From positions 1 through 53,754 of the forward strand of contig JAAWNJ010000005.1 of assembly GCA_022798895.1 (NCBI GenBank): a DNA stretch of 53,754 bases. The letters run 5' to 3'. The notes under the pieces were generated by a model. That model was given only the letters and a program-made list of their open reading frames with translations. It did not search any database and had not been told where the DNA came from. Shown piece by piece: positions 8,476-16,193 of the stretch; positions within the stretch are counted from its first letter, which is position 1, and the number at the start of each line of letters is the position of its first letter. The stretch comes from Clostridia bacterium (GTDB lineage: Bacteria > Bacillota > Clostridia > TANB77 > CAG-508). The translations under genes and the position numbers were made by a program.

Positions 8476-9360
8476 TTGAAAAAAAGTCTATTTATTGGTT
8501 GTGGAACTGCTTTAGTTACCCCTTTTACAAACGATGGCATCAATTTTGAAGAATTAAAAAAACTTTTAGAATTTCAAGTAGAGCAAGGTGCTGACAGTAT
8601 TATTATTTGTGGTACTACTGGCGAATCCTCTACTATGTCTTTAGAAGAAAAGAAAGAAGTAATTAAATTTACAGTTGAAACTATACATAAAAGAATTCCT
8701 GTTATCGCAGGTACTGGTGGAAATAACACAAAAGAAGTTATTGCTCTTTCTCAATATGCTGAAAGTGTTGGGGTAGATGGCTTATTGTTGGTTACACCTT
8801 ATTACAATAAAACAACACAAGCAGGTTTAGTTGCTCACTACTCTGAGATTGCCAAAAGTGTAACTCTCCCTATTATCTTATACAATGTACCAAGTCGAAC
8901 TGGTGTGAACATTCTACCTGAAACTTGCTTAGAACTTTCTAAGATTTCCAATATTATTGGCATAAAAGAAGCTAGTGGTGATATTTCACAAGTGGCTAAA
9001 ATTACTCATTTATGTGGTGAAAACTTATGGATTTATTCTGGAAATGATGACCAAGCCCTCCCTATTTTGTCTTTAGGCGGCATTGGTATTATTTCTGTAC
9101 TCTCTAATCTTGCTCCTAAGTTTGTACATAATATGGTATTTGATTATTTAAGTGGTAATTTTACTTTAGCAAAGGATTCTCAAATAAAGGCTATCCCTCT
9201 TATCTCTTCTTTATTCAGTGAGGTAAATCCTATCCCTGTAAAATTCGCTCTTAACAAAATGGGATATGAAGTTGGATTACCTAGATTACCACTTATCCCG
9301 ATGTCTGCTACTAATGGACATCATCTAGAAGATGAACTAAGAAAATTCAAGCTAATTTAG
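8476..9360 (+). CDS. dapA: 4-hydroxy-tetrahydrodipicolinate synthase
   Basis: This 294-residue DapA condenses pyruvate with aspartate semialdehyde at the first step of the diaminopimelate/lysine pathway. Signatures are 'GTALVTPF', 'ICGTTGESSTMS' (about 44-55), 'LYNVPSRTGVN' with the catalytic tyrosine, and the Schiff-base lysine in 'IGIKEASGD'. The start is TTG at 8476, six bases after AAGGAGG, with no ATG nearby in frame. It uses the product of asd. The 214 bases upstream hold only the promoter region. Confidence 0.95.
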   Translation: MKKSLFIGCGTALVTPFTNDGINFEELKKLLEFQVEQGADSIIICGTTGESSTMSLEEKKEVIKFTVETIHKRIPVIAGTGGNNTKEVIALSQYAESVGVDGLLLVTPYYNKTTQAGLVAHYSEIAKSVTLPIILYNVPSRTGVNILPETCLELSKISNIIGIKEASGDISQVAKITHLCGENLWIYSGNDDQALPILSLGGIGIISVLSNLAPKFVHNMVFDYLSGNFTLAKDSQIKAIPLISSLFSEVNPIPVKFALNKMGYEVGLPRLPLIPMSATNGHHLEDELRKFKLI

Positions 9361-9471
9361 TCAAAAAGATGCCTCCCTCAGTAAGCTCTAAACAATTCCA
9401 CAAAAAACTATTTAAAACTTAAAAATTCCTAGTAATAAAGAACCAACTTTAAATACAGATGAAAACTATTT

Positions 9472-9500
9472 TTGCTTTCTACATCAGTTTGTGTTATAAT
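9472..9500 (+). promoter_or_regulatory. Sigma-A-type promoter of the secreted protein at 9635
   Basis: TTGCTT (9472-9477) and TATAAT (9495-9500) are separated by 17 bases. The start would be near 9507, leaving about 130 bases of untranslated leader that contains a perfect palindrome. Confidence 0.6.
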
Positions 9501-9523
9501 ATAAATATCTATCCTCTTTTATG

Positions 9524-9545
9524 AATAATGTCAATTGACATTATT
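9524..9545. promoter_or_regulatory. 22-bp perfect palindrome in the 5' leader
   Basis: AATAATGTCAA is followed directly by its reverse complement. It lies between the promoter at 9472-9500 and the start codon at 9635. It could be a dimeric repressor operator or an RNA hairpin. The symmetry is seen; the role is inferred. Confidence 0.5.
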
Positions 9546-9634
9546 TGAGATTCCATATAAAGAGCTTACTGCTTTTTATATGTTTAATATACAAGTTCCT
9601 ACCCACATTTTATTATTTTAGGAGGTCTTACACT

Positions 9635-10546
9635 ATGAAAAAGCATCATCTTTTGGCAACCCTCTTGGTACTTGTCCTTATAGTTTCGGCTTTGCCAGTA
9701 ACTGCAAGTGCCTACTACCGCGAGTCTGTATCCGTCAACGTGGATGGTGAAACCATTTCCGACATCAATGTCTATCTAGATGATGACAACAATGTTCGGG
9801 TATCCACTGGGGATGATTTGCTTAAAATCTTTCCCAAAGAACTAAAGGACATTCCCATTGCCTATGGCGACGACGGAATCCTGCTCGAAGATTATATTGA
9901 TGACTTTGGGTACGAATCCTACTTGCGAGTCAGTTATGACAATGGCAGATATTTCTACTACACGCTCTACATATACACTGACACTAACAACAGTTGGGAA
10001 AGTTATCCTCCCAGTACAGATTTTAGATACCCTGAGGTATACATCAATGGTATCTATACACCAATGTCTGACATCTATCAGTACTGGACCATTGACTTTT
10101 CCAAGTATAAAACGCCTATCTTTTCTGGTAACCGGATTTATCTCAATAACGATGGTAATACTCCTGTCGAGATTGTTGTAGATGGAAAGCTTATTCATTT
10201 TTCTGATCAACAACCTATCGTTTTTAATCCTGGCAGAACTATGGTGCCCGTTCGTACTGTTGCCGAGATGTTGGGCTGTAGAGTGGAATGGGATCAGATG
10301 TTGAATTGCGCTGTCATTATGCAAGGAAGAACTACTATGTATATCTATCCTGGCAATACCAGCTACTTGCTTAATGGCAAGTACTATACTATGGATGTTG
10401 AACCTGTAGCATTGAATGGCAGGATAATGGTTCCTCTTCGTTTCATCGCGGAGGAATTCGGATACACTGTTAACTTCCAGAGTAGATACGTGCTTACAGT
10501 ATACCTGACTTCTCAAAAGACAATAAAAGGCGTGGAATTTGTATAG
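9635..10546 (+). CDS. Secreted protein with copper-amine-oxidase N-terminal-like (stalk) domain
   Basis: The start ATG at 9635 follows TAGGAGG. The 303-residue product has a signal peptide: basic KKHH, a hydrophobic core to about residue 23, and cleavage likely after TASA. The C-terminal half carries 'GRTMVPVRTVAEMLGCRVEWD' and 'GRIMVPLRFIAEEFGYTVNF', two copies of the 'MVPxRxxxExxG' pattern of copper amine oxidase N-terminal-like domains common in Clostridia surface proteins. No enzyme active site is visible. The gene is clearly richer in G and C than its neighbours and uses more C/G-ending codons, which may indicate acquisition. A strong terminator follows. Confidence 0.75.
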   Translation: MKKHHLLATLLVLVLIVSALPVTASAYYRESVSVNVDGETISDINVYLDDDNNVRVSTGDDLLKIFPKELKDIPIAYGDDGILLEDYIDDFGYESYLRVSYDNGRYFYYTLYIYTDTNNSWESYPPSTDFRYPEVYINGIYTPMSDIYQYWTIDFSKYKTPIFSGNRIYLNNDGNTPVEIVVDGKLIHFSDQQPIVFNPGRTMVPVRTVAEMLGCRVEWDQMLNCAVIMQGRTTMYIYPGNTSYLLNGKYYTMDVEPVALNGRIMVPLRFIAEEFGYTVNFQSRYVLTVYLTSQKTIKGVEFV

Positions 10547-10569
10547 CCTAGCTTTTGATATAAAAGCTA

Positions 10570-10607
10570 ATCACCCTGTCAGTTAAACACTGACAGGGTG
10601 ATCTTAT
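10570..10607 (+). terminator. Terminator after the secreted protein gene
   Basis: ATCACCCTGTCAGT pairs perfectly with ACTGACAGGGTGAT around a five-base loop and is followed by a T-containing stretch. Confidence 0.75.
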
Positions 10608-10641
10608 TAAGTTAGCTGTATGAACACAATGAGCTATAGAT

Positions 10642-10670
10642 AACTTATGCTATCGAGCAAAGTGAGATTG
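10642..10670. repeat. Copy of the valS-upstream dispersed repeat
   Basis: AACTTATGC followed by TCGAGCAAAGTGAG (10653-10666) repeats, in opposite orientation, the elements at 145-204 with one mismatch in the 14-base core. Confidence 0.4.
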
Positions 10671-10676
10671 TAATCC

Positions 10677-11465
10677 TTAATTACACTTTCCTCTTACATA
10701 TTCATAAATCATAATACTAGCTGCAACAGAAGCATTTAAACTTTCTGTTTTTCCTAGCATTGGAATTTTTACTTTTATATCTGCCATATCTTGAATTTGT
10801 TTAGAAACTCCCTTTGACTCATTTCCAATTACAATTACTTTTTTATGATATTCTATATTGTAAATACTTTGATTCGTATCTAAAGATGTAGCCATTATTT
10901 CAAATTTATGCTTTTTAACTGTCTGTAAAGTTTTTAATAAGTCATCTGTTGTAATCATATTCATTCTGAAAATAGCTCCCATTGTAGAACGTACCACTTT
11001 TGGATTATATGGATCTGCACAGTCTGCGCCTAATATAATTTGTTTTAAGTTAGCACTATCTGCAGTTCTTAAAATGGTTCCTAAATTTCCTGGATCTTGA
11101 ATTCCGTCTAATGCTAAAATAATGTCCTCGCTATAATCAATATTATCACTGTTATCTCCCTTTTCTACTACTGCTAGAATTCCTTGCGGGTTCACAACAT
11201 CTGTAATACTTTGAAATAACTTCTTTGTGACATAAATACAGTTATATTTGGCAATTTCATAAAGAAGTGATTGTTCAATTGCTCCTTCGCTATCGCAATC
11301 TTCACAAACTACTATCATTTTAATTATTACATTTTCTTCAATTGCCTCTTTGACTAATTTAATTCCTTCTACTAAATATTCCTTCGTTTCATCTCGAAAC
11401 TTTTTATCTTTTAGCTTTTTGATATATTTAATTTGCTCATTATCTTTACTTGATATAACTTGCAT
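10677..11465 (-). CDS. TrmH/SpoU family rRNA or tRNA 2'-O-methyltransferase
   Basis: The 262-residue protein has an N-terminal RNA-binding domain ('FRDETKEYLVEGIKLVKEA') and a C-terminal SPOUT methyltransferase fold. Its motifs are 'ALDGIQDPGNLGTILRTAD' (motif 1), 'VIGNESKGVS' (motif 2) and 'IPMLGKTESLNASVAASI' (motif 3), which forms the knot that binds S-adenosylmethionine. Family members methylate ribose 2'-OH in 23S rRNA or tRNA; the exact site cannot be told from sequence. It ends next to the repeat at 10642. Confidence 0.88.
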   Translation of the reverse strand: MQVISSKDNEQIKYIKKLKDKKFRDETKEYLVEGIKLVKEAIEENVIIKMIVVCEDCDSEGAIEQSLLYEIAKYNCIYVTKKLFQSITDVVNPQGILAVVEKGDNSDNIDYSEDIILALDGIQDPGNLGTILRTADSANLKQIILGADCADPYNPKVVRSTMGAIFRMNMITTDDLLKTLQTVKKHKFEIMATSLDTNQSIYNIEYHKKVIVIGNESKGVSKQIQDMADIKVKIPMLGKTESLNASVAASIMIYEYVRGKCN

Positions 11466-11492
11466 TTTTTAACCTCTCTCCATTATTTTGTA

Positions 11493-11629
11493 TTAGATGT
11501 TTTCATTTAAGAATAACGTAGCCTGCGCAAGGCGAATTTATGAGCGCCTTCCGTTGCTTTCCTTAATTTTTATTTATAATTGAAAGCAACGGACAGCAAA
11601 GGCAAGTATTCTTAAATGAAAACATCTAA
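11493..11629. mobile_element. MITE-like element, 23-bp perfect terminal inverted repeats
   Basis: Positions 11493-11515 and 11607-11629 are exact 23-base reverse complements (outer bases TTAGATG and CATCTAA). A second nested inverted repeat, CCGTTGCTTTC (11551-11561) and GAAAGCAACGG (11582-11592), lies inside. The 137-bp unit has no coding capacity. The right terminal repeat contains the mfd stop codon (11626-11628), so insertion may have fixed the mfd C-terminus. A clear target-site duplication was not seen. Confidence 0.65.
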
Positions 11630-14600
11630 ACGCATAATAATAAGAACTCTTTCACCTTACTAATAATTTCTTTCTCTGTACGTTCTCCAACTTTGAAAGT
11701 AACATATGGTTCAATTCCTTTTGAAAAACGAATGGCAATACCATATTGCTCATATAATTTTTCCATCTTTTCTACTGACATAGCTTCTCTTTCAAAATAG
11801 AAAACAATGCTTTCTGGCCTTTGTGAAATCTTAATTGCTCCCACTTTTCTCGCTAGTTCCTTAATTCTAGCAATTTCCAATAAGTTCTCTAATTCCACTG
11901 GTAGTTTTCCATAACGGTCAATTACTTCATCCACTACATTCTGGATATCTTCTTCTGTTCTACATAAAGCAATATTTTGATAAATTTCAATCTTCTGACT
12001 ACTGTTATCTATAAAGCTGTCTGGAATATAGCTTGAAACAGATAAGTCAATTTGCACATCTTGCTCTTCTCTTACCTCTATTCCTTGCATATTTTTAATC
12101 ACTTCATCTAATAGCTTACAATAAGTATCATATCCTACTTGTTCCATGTGTCCATGTTGCATTTCACCCAGCATACTTCCTGCTCCACGTATTTCTAAAT
12201 CTCGCATAGCAATTTTAAAGCCAGAACCAAATTCTGTGAATTCCTTAATTGCTTTTAAACGTTTATCTGCCACTTCGGATAATAGCTTATCTCTTCTATA
12301 CATAATGTAAGAATATGCTTGCTTTTCGCCTCTTCCTACTCTTCCTCTAATTTGATATAACTGTGCTAGCCCTAATCTATCTGCATTTTCTACGATAATC
12401 GTATTCGCATTTGGTATATCAATTCCAGATTCCAAGATAGTAGTACAAACTAATACATTAATTTCTTTTTTGATAAAGCTTTCCATAATTTCTTCTAATT
12501 CTTTACCAGACATTTGTCCATGCGCAAATCCTACATTTGCTTCTGGAATCAAATGCGAAATCTCTGCTGCTTTTTTCTCAATTCCTTCTACTTGATTATA
12601 TAGATAAAAAATTTGCCCATCTCTTTCTAGTTCTTTGGTAATCGCTTCTTGCACGACTTCTTTGTCATATTCTAATACATAAGTCTGTACTGGTTTTCTA
12701 TTCTGTGGTGGTTCGTAAATAACTGACATATCTCTAACTCCCACAATAGACATATGAAGCGTTCTTGGAATTGGGGTTGCAGTCATAGTTAATACATCCA
12801 CATTATTTTTTAATTGCTTAATTCTCTCTTTATCTTTTACTCCAAATCGGTGCTCCTCATCTATAATTAATAGCCCTAAATCTTTAAATACAACATCTTG
12901 GCTTAGTAATCTATGTGTTCCTACAACAACATCTATTTCACCTAGCTTTAATTTTTTTACTACTTCATTTTGTTCTTTTTTGCTTCTAAAGCGGTTGAGT
13001 AATTCCACCTTCATCGCAAATTCACCCATTCTAGTCTTAAATTCTTCATATTGTTGATTTGCTAAAATAGTAGTTGGTACTAAATAAGCAACTTGTTTTT
13101 GATCCATCACTGCTTTAAAAGCTGCACGGATGGCTACTTCTGTTTTTCCATATCCTACATCTCCACAAAGAAGTCTATCCATAGGTGTATCTTTTTCCAT
13201 ATCTTTTTTCACTTCTTCAATGCATCTTAATTGATCCTCTGTTTCGGCATATGGAAAACTATCTTCAAACTGTCTTTGCCAAGGAGTATCTGGTGTATAG
13301 GCATAGCCTTTTACTTTTTGTCTTTTTGCATAAAGCTCTACTAAATCCTTTGCAATTTCTTCTAGGTGCTTCTTTACTTTACTGGTGGTTGCACTCCATT
13401 CTTTACCACCTAGCTTATTTAATTTTGGACTTGAGGATTCTCCTCCACCAATATATTTTCTAACTGTATCTAAATTGCTAGTTGGAACATAGAGCATGTC
13501 ATCATTTCTATATTGAATTTTAATATAGTCTTTTGTAATGTTATCTGCTGTAATAGTATTTACACCTACAAATTGACCAATACCATGAGTTTGATGAACT
13601 ACAAAATCTCCTTGCTTTAAATCTGCAAATACAATTTTTTCGGCTTGCTTAAAGTTATTGGTTAGTTTCTTTCTTTTAGGCTGTACTTCAAAGCTTCCCT
13701 CCATACTAATAACAACTAAACCAATATCTGTATTCTCAAAGCCACTAGACAAACCACCTAAGGTAACTAAAATTTCTCCCTGCTTTATATCCTGCTCTAA
13801 ATTTGCTTCATAGTGGTAATTCATTTCATGCTCTTTCAAAATGTCACATACTTTTTTGCTACTCAATTCATTTCCAGCTAGCAAAATAATTTTCTTCTTT
13901 TCTTTTTGATAAATTTTCAAGTCTGAAAGCAACATTTCTAATTCTAAACTATGGAAGTGAATTTCTCTTGTAGCAAAATGAATTTTCGTCATGTTTTTTA
14001 AGATATCATTTTGTTCTAAGTACAGTATTTGTTTTTGTTTCAAGTTATATTCAAAATTACTCATATTTTGAATAGCTTCTGGTACAAATCTTTCTTTTTC
14101 AATCAAAGAATCTATTAAATGATTATTTTCTAAAATAATATTTTCTTGTCTTTGATTTATTTTAGAGTTTTCATCTAAAACAAGCAAATATTCTTCTGAT
14201 AAATAGTCTAAAAAATTTTCTTGTCTTTCATAAAACTGATTAAAATATTTATCAATTTTGCTAGTATAACTCCCTTGCTCAATTAATTCTATATCTTCTT
14301 TTTCTTCTGGATATTTTCCCTTTATTTCTCCTACTGCTTGTTTTATGTCTTTTACTAATAACTCATGCGCTGGAAAAATGGTAATATTTTTTATCATTTC
14401 TGTTGACCTTTGTGAAGAAATCTTAAAATACCTAATAGAGTCTACTTCATCTCCCCAAAATTCAATTCTTACTCCAATATTTTCTGATAAACCTACATCT
14501 AAAATCCCCCCACGAATAGAGAACTGCCCTTTATTTTCTACTAATTCATTACGTTCATAACCTAACTCTACTAATGTACTTTTTAACTTTTCTAAAGAAT

Positions 14601-15039
14601 ATGGTTTACTAACAGTAAACTCTACCATATTTTGATAAAGTTCCTGTTTTGAAATCATATTTTGCATAACTGCTTCAATTGTAGTAACTACAATCATTGG
14701 TCTTTTCTCTTGCTTTGCTAAAATCATTTGGTTTAAAACAGCAATTCTTTCATATGGCAAGTCTTTACTTTGTGCCACATAATCATATGCTGCAATTTCT
14801 CTTTTGGGAAAATACCAAGCTTGCTGCCCAAACTTTTTCATATCTTCGCATAACTTCTTGGCTTGTATCTCATTATATGTTACCAAACAAATTGGCTTTT
14901 GTAGTTCTTGATGTAACACCAAAACAGTATGCGCTTTTTCTACGTCAACTAAGCCCGATAAGGCTATCGGGCTAGTTTTCTTTTTTATCGCTTCTGTTAT
15001 TTCTTGAAATTTTTTTGATTTTACTAATTCTTGTATCAT
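11626..15039 (-). CDS. mfd: Transcription-repair coupling factor Mfd
   Basis: The 1137-residue protein is full length for Mfd. It has an N-terminal UvrB-homology module, the RNA-polymerase-interacting domain with 'QGDFVVHQTHGIGQFVGV', then a RecG-like translocase with Walker A LLCGDVGYGKT, DEEH box 'IIDEEHRFGV', 'TMTATPIPRT', 'GRVGRG' and 'RDLEIRGAGSMLGEMQHGH', and a C-terminal regulatory domain. Mfd removes RNA polymerase stalled at DNA damage and recruits UvrA. The start ATG at 15039 has an AAGGAAA site; the frame extends upstream without one. The stop lies inside the MITE-like repeat, and a hairpin lies early in the gene (14952-14973). Confidence 0.96.
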   Translation of the reverse strand: MIQELVKSKKFQEITEAIKKKTSPIALSGLVDVEKAHTVLVLHQELQKPICLVTYNEIQAKKLCEDMKKFGQQAWYFPKREIAAYDYVAQSKDLPYERIAVLNQMILAKQEKRPMIVVTTIEAVMQNMISKQELYQNMVEFTVSKPYSLEKLKSTLVELGYERNELVENKGQFSIRGGILDVGLSENIGVRIEFWGDEVDSIRYFKISSQRSTEMIKNITIFPAHELLVKDIKQAVGEIKGKYPEEKEDIELIEQGSYTSKIDKYFNQFYERQENFLDYLSEEYLLVLDENSKINQRQENIILENNHLIDSLIEKERFVPEAIQNMSNFEYNLKQKQILYLEQNDILKNMTKIHFATREIHFHSLELEMLLSDLKIYQKEKKKIILLAGNELSSKKVCDILKEHEMNYHYEANLEQDIKQGEILVTLGGLSSGFENTDIGLVVISMEGSFEVQPKRKKLTNNFKQAEKIVFADLKQGDFVVHQTHGIGQFVGVNTITADNITKDYIKIQYRNDDMLYVPTSNLDTVRKYIGGGESSSPKLNKLGGKEWSATTSKVKKHLEEIAKDLVELYAKRQKVKGYAYTPDTPWQRQFEDSFPYAETEDQLRCIEEVKKDMEKDTPMDRLLCGDVGYGKTEVAIRAAFKAVMDQKQVAYLVPTTILANQQYEEFKTRMGEFAMKVELLNRFRSKKEQNEVVKKLKLGEIDVVVGTHRLLSQDVVFKDLGLLIIDEEHRFGVKDKERIKQLKNNVDVLTMTATPIPRTLHMSIVGVRDMSVIYEPPQNRKPVQTYVLEYDKEVVQEAITKELERDGQIFYLYNQVEGIEKKAAEISHLIPEANVGFAHGQMSGKELEEIMESFIKKEINVLVCTTILESGIDIPNANTIIVENADRLGLAQLYQIRGRVGRGEKQAYSYIMYRRDKLLSEVADKRLKAIKEFTEFGSGFKIAMRDLEIRGAGSMLGEMQHGHMEQVGYDTYCKLLDEVIKNMQGIEVREEQDVQIDLSVSSYIPDSFIDNSSQKIEIYQNIALCRTEEDIQNVVDEVIDRYGKLPVELENLLEIARIKELARKVGAIKISQRPESIVFYFEREAMSVEKMEKLYEQYGIAIRFSKGIEPYVTFKVGERTEKEIISKVKEFLLLCV
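14952..14973. other. Strong hairpin early in the mfd coding region
   Basis: AGCCCGATA and TATCGGGCT pair perfectly around a four-base loop, and the plus strand continues with a T-rich run (14975-14987). It resembles a terminator in the plus orientation although no plus-strand gene lies upstream. On the mfd message it would fold about 22-30 codons in. Confidence 0.5.
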
Positions 15040-15122
15040 TTGAATTTCCTTCTTGTTTATTGATACTTTTAAAAGTATATCATTTTTGAAGAAAATTATC
15101 AATGATTTGTTATATATTTTAA

Positions 15123-15152
15123 AGCACACCTTGCATTTCTGCAAGATGTGCT
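15123..15152 (-). terminator. Terminator after spoIIID
   Basis: AGCACATCTTGCA pairs with TGCAAGGTGTGCT (one G-T pair) around a short loop, followed on the minus strand by a T-rich stretch. It lies directly downstream of spoIIID and upstream of mfd. Confidence 0.75.
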
Positions 15153-15162
15153 GGTTGGTTGC

Positions 15163-15423
15163 TTATTTACATTGCTTCATGCTCTGGTACTTGCGCCTGG
15201 TCGCCTCTCCACCATGGATGTGCCGCACTTCCATATTTTGTGCAATCTGTTTTCTCACCATTTGATAGAGCTGTGGACTAAAAATAGGTAGACGCTTTGT
15301 AAGGTCCTTGTGTACAGTAGACTTTGAGATCCCAAATTTCCTTGCTACTTCTCTCACTGTAGAATTATTTTCGACCATGTACACTCCTATACATTGGCAC
15401 CGTTCCTTTATGTCACCCTTCAT
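15163..15423 (-). CDS. spoIIID: Stage III sporulation transcription factor SpoIIID
   Basis: The 86-residue protein matches SpoIIID in length and pattern: 'IKERCQCIGVYMVENNSTVREVARKFGISKSTVHKDL' contains the helix-turn-helix, and the C-terminal 'RHIHGGEATRRKY' is the second basic DNA-binding region. SpoIIID regulates mother-cell genes under sigma-E during endospore formation, so the organism probably sporulates. The start has an AGGAGG site. The upstream region contains GTGTGATATAATAG, which also precedes the gene at 15575. Confidence 0.95.
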   Translation of the reverse strand: MKGDIKERCQCIGVYMVENNSTVREVARKFGISKSTVHKDLTKRLPIFSPQLYQMVRKQIAQNMEVRHIHGGEATRRKYQSMKQCK

Positions 15424-15512
15424 TTTAGCAACCTCCTATATAAATTCCTTGACATTGCCAAGTTACTATCTATTATATCACACTTTTCTTTCCATTTCTA
15501 CTAAAAACTTAT

Positions 15513-15549
15513 AAAAACTCTCCACTAACATTAAATCGCTAGTGGAGAG
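15513..15549 (-). terminator. Terminator after the unknown gene at 15575
   Basis: CTCTCCACTA pairs perfectly with TAGTGGAGAG across a 12-base loop and is followed on the minus strand by TTTTTAT. Confidence 0.8.
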
Positions 15550-15574
15550 AAATACTATCTTCTTCGAAATAATC

Positions 15575-16096
15575 TTATGGGTCTATATACCCATAATATG
15601 GACTGGAATACCTGCGATAAAATTCAGCCCATCTTTCATCACTTATGCCAATGGGTCTATCGAATTTCAATTTAACCCCTGGCAACATTTTGCCTGTATT
15701 CACTTCGGAAAGTAAAGCAACCATCGAAACCCATTTTCCCTTTTCCTCTAAGTCAAAGAAGTCTGTGGCCGCAAAATCGTAAAAGCCGTGGTGAAACTCA
15801 AATCCCCAAACCTTCTGCTGGATATGCTTTGGAGCATTCTGAAGCGCCTCTAAAACTTGTTGAACTTTTGGAAGAGCCTCTTTCTGATGGACTATTATTA
15901 AGTAGCCCAATAAATAAAGCTCTTTTTGAAGAGGGGTATAAATCACCTCTTCTCCACTCTCAGTACGTCGAGGATAATTGCCGATTTCCAGAGTATTCCT
16001 AAGTTTCCCATCATCGGCATCTCCTTCAACCGTAACAACAAATCTCTCCCATTTTTTTCTGTCTAGGGTCCGCTTGCGTACTACTAATTCTACCAT
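15575..16096 (-). CDS. Unknown 173-residue protein
   Basis: No family is recognised. The protein is soluble-looking and mixed alpha/beta, with an N-terminal basic stretch 'VVRKRTLDRKKWERFVV', a central 'YTPLQKELYLLGYLIIVHQKEALPKVQQVLEAL', and an aromatic C-terminus 'RWAEFYRRYSSPYYGYIDP'. It has no signal peptide. It is somewhat richer in G and C than its neighbours, as is the gene at 9635. Its promoter region shares GTGTGATATAATAG with spoIIID, so the two may be controlled alike, but this is inference. It has its own terminator. Confidence 0.6.
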   Translation of the reverse strand: MVELVVRKRTLDRKKWERFVVTVEGDADDGKLRNTLEIGNYPRRTESGEEVIYTPLQKELYLLGYLIIVHQKEALPKVQQVLEALQNAPKHIQQKVWGFEFHHGFYDFAATDFFDLEEKGKWVSMVALLSEVNTGKMLPGVKLKFDRPIGISDERWAEFYRRYSSPYYGYIDP

Positions 16097-16193
16097 GTTG
16101 TCCTCCTATTCTTGAAGATAGTATTTTTTGTTTGCTAAGATTGTCTTGACAACTTACGCTATTATATCACACATTTTTTCAATTTTCCACTAT

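Noticed and set aside
9842..10516. Minus-strand reading frame of 224 codons across the secreted gene
   Set aside because: It lies wholly antisense to a gene with a signal peptide, ribosome binding site and domain repeats, and has no site of its own.
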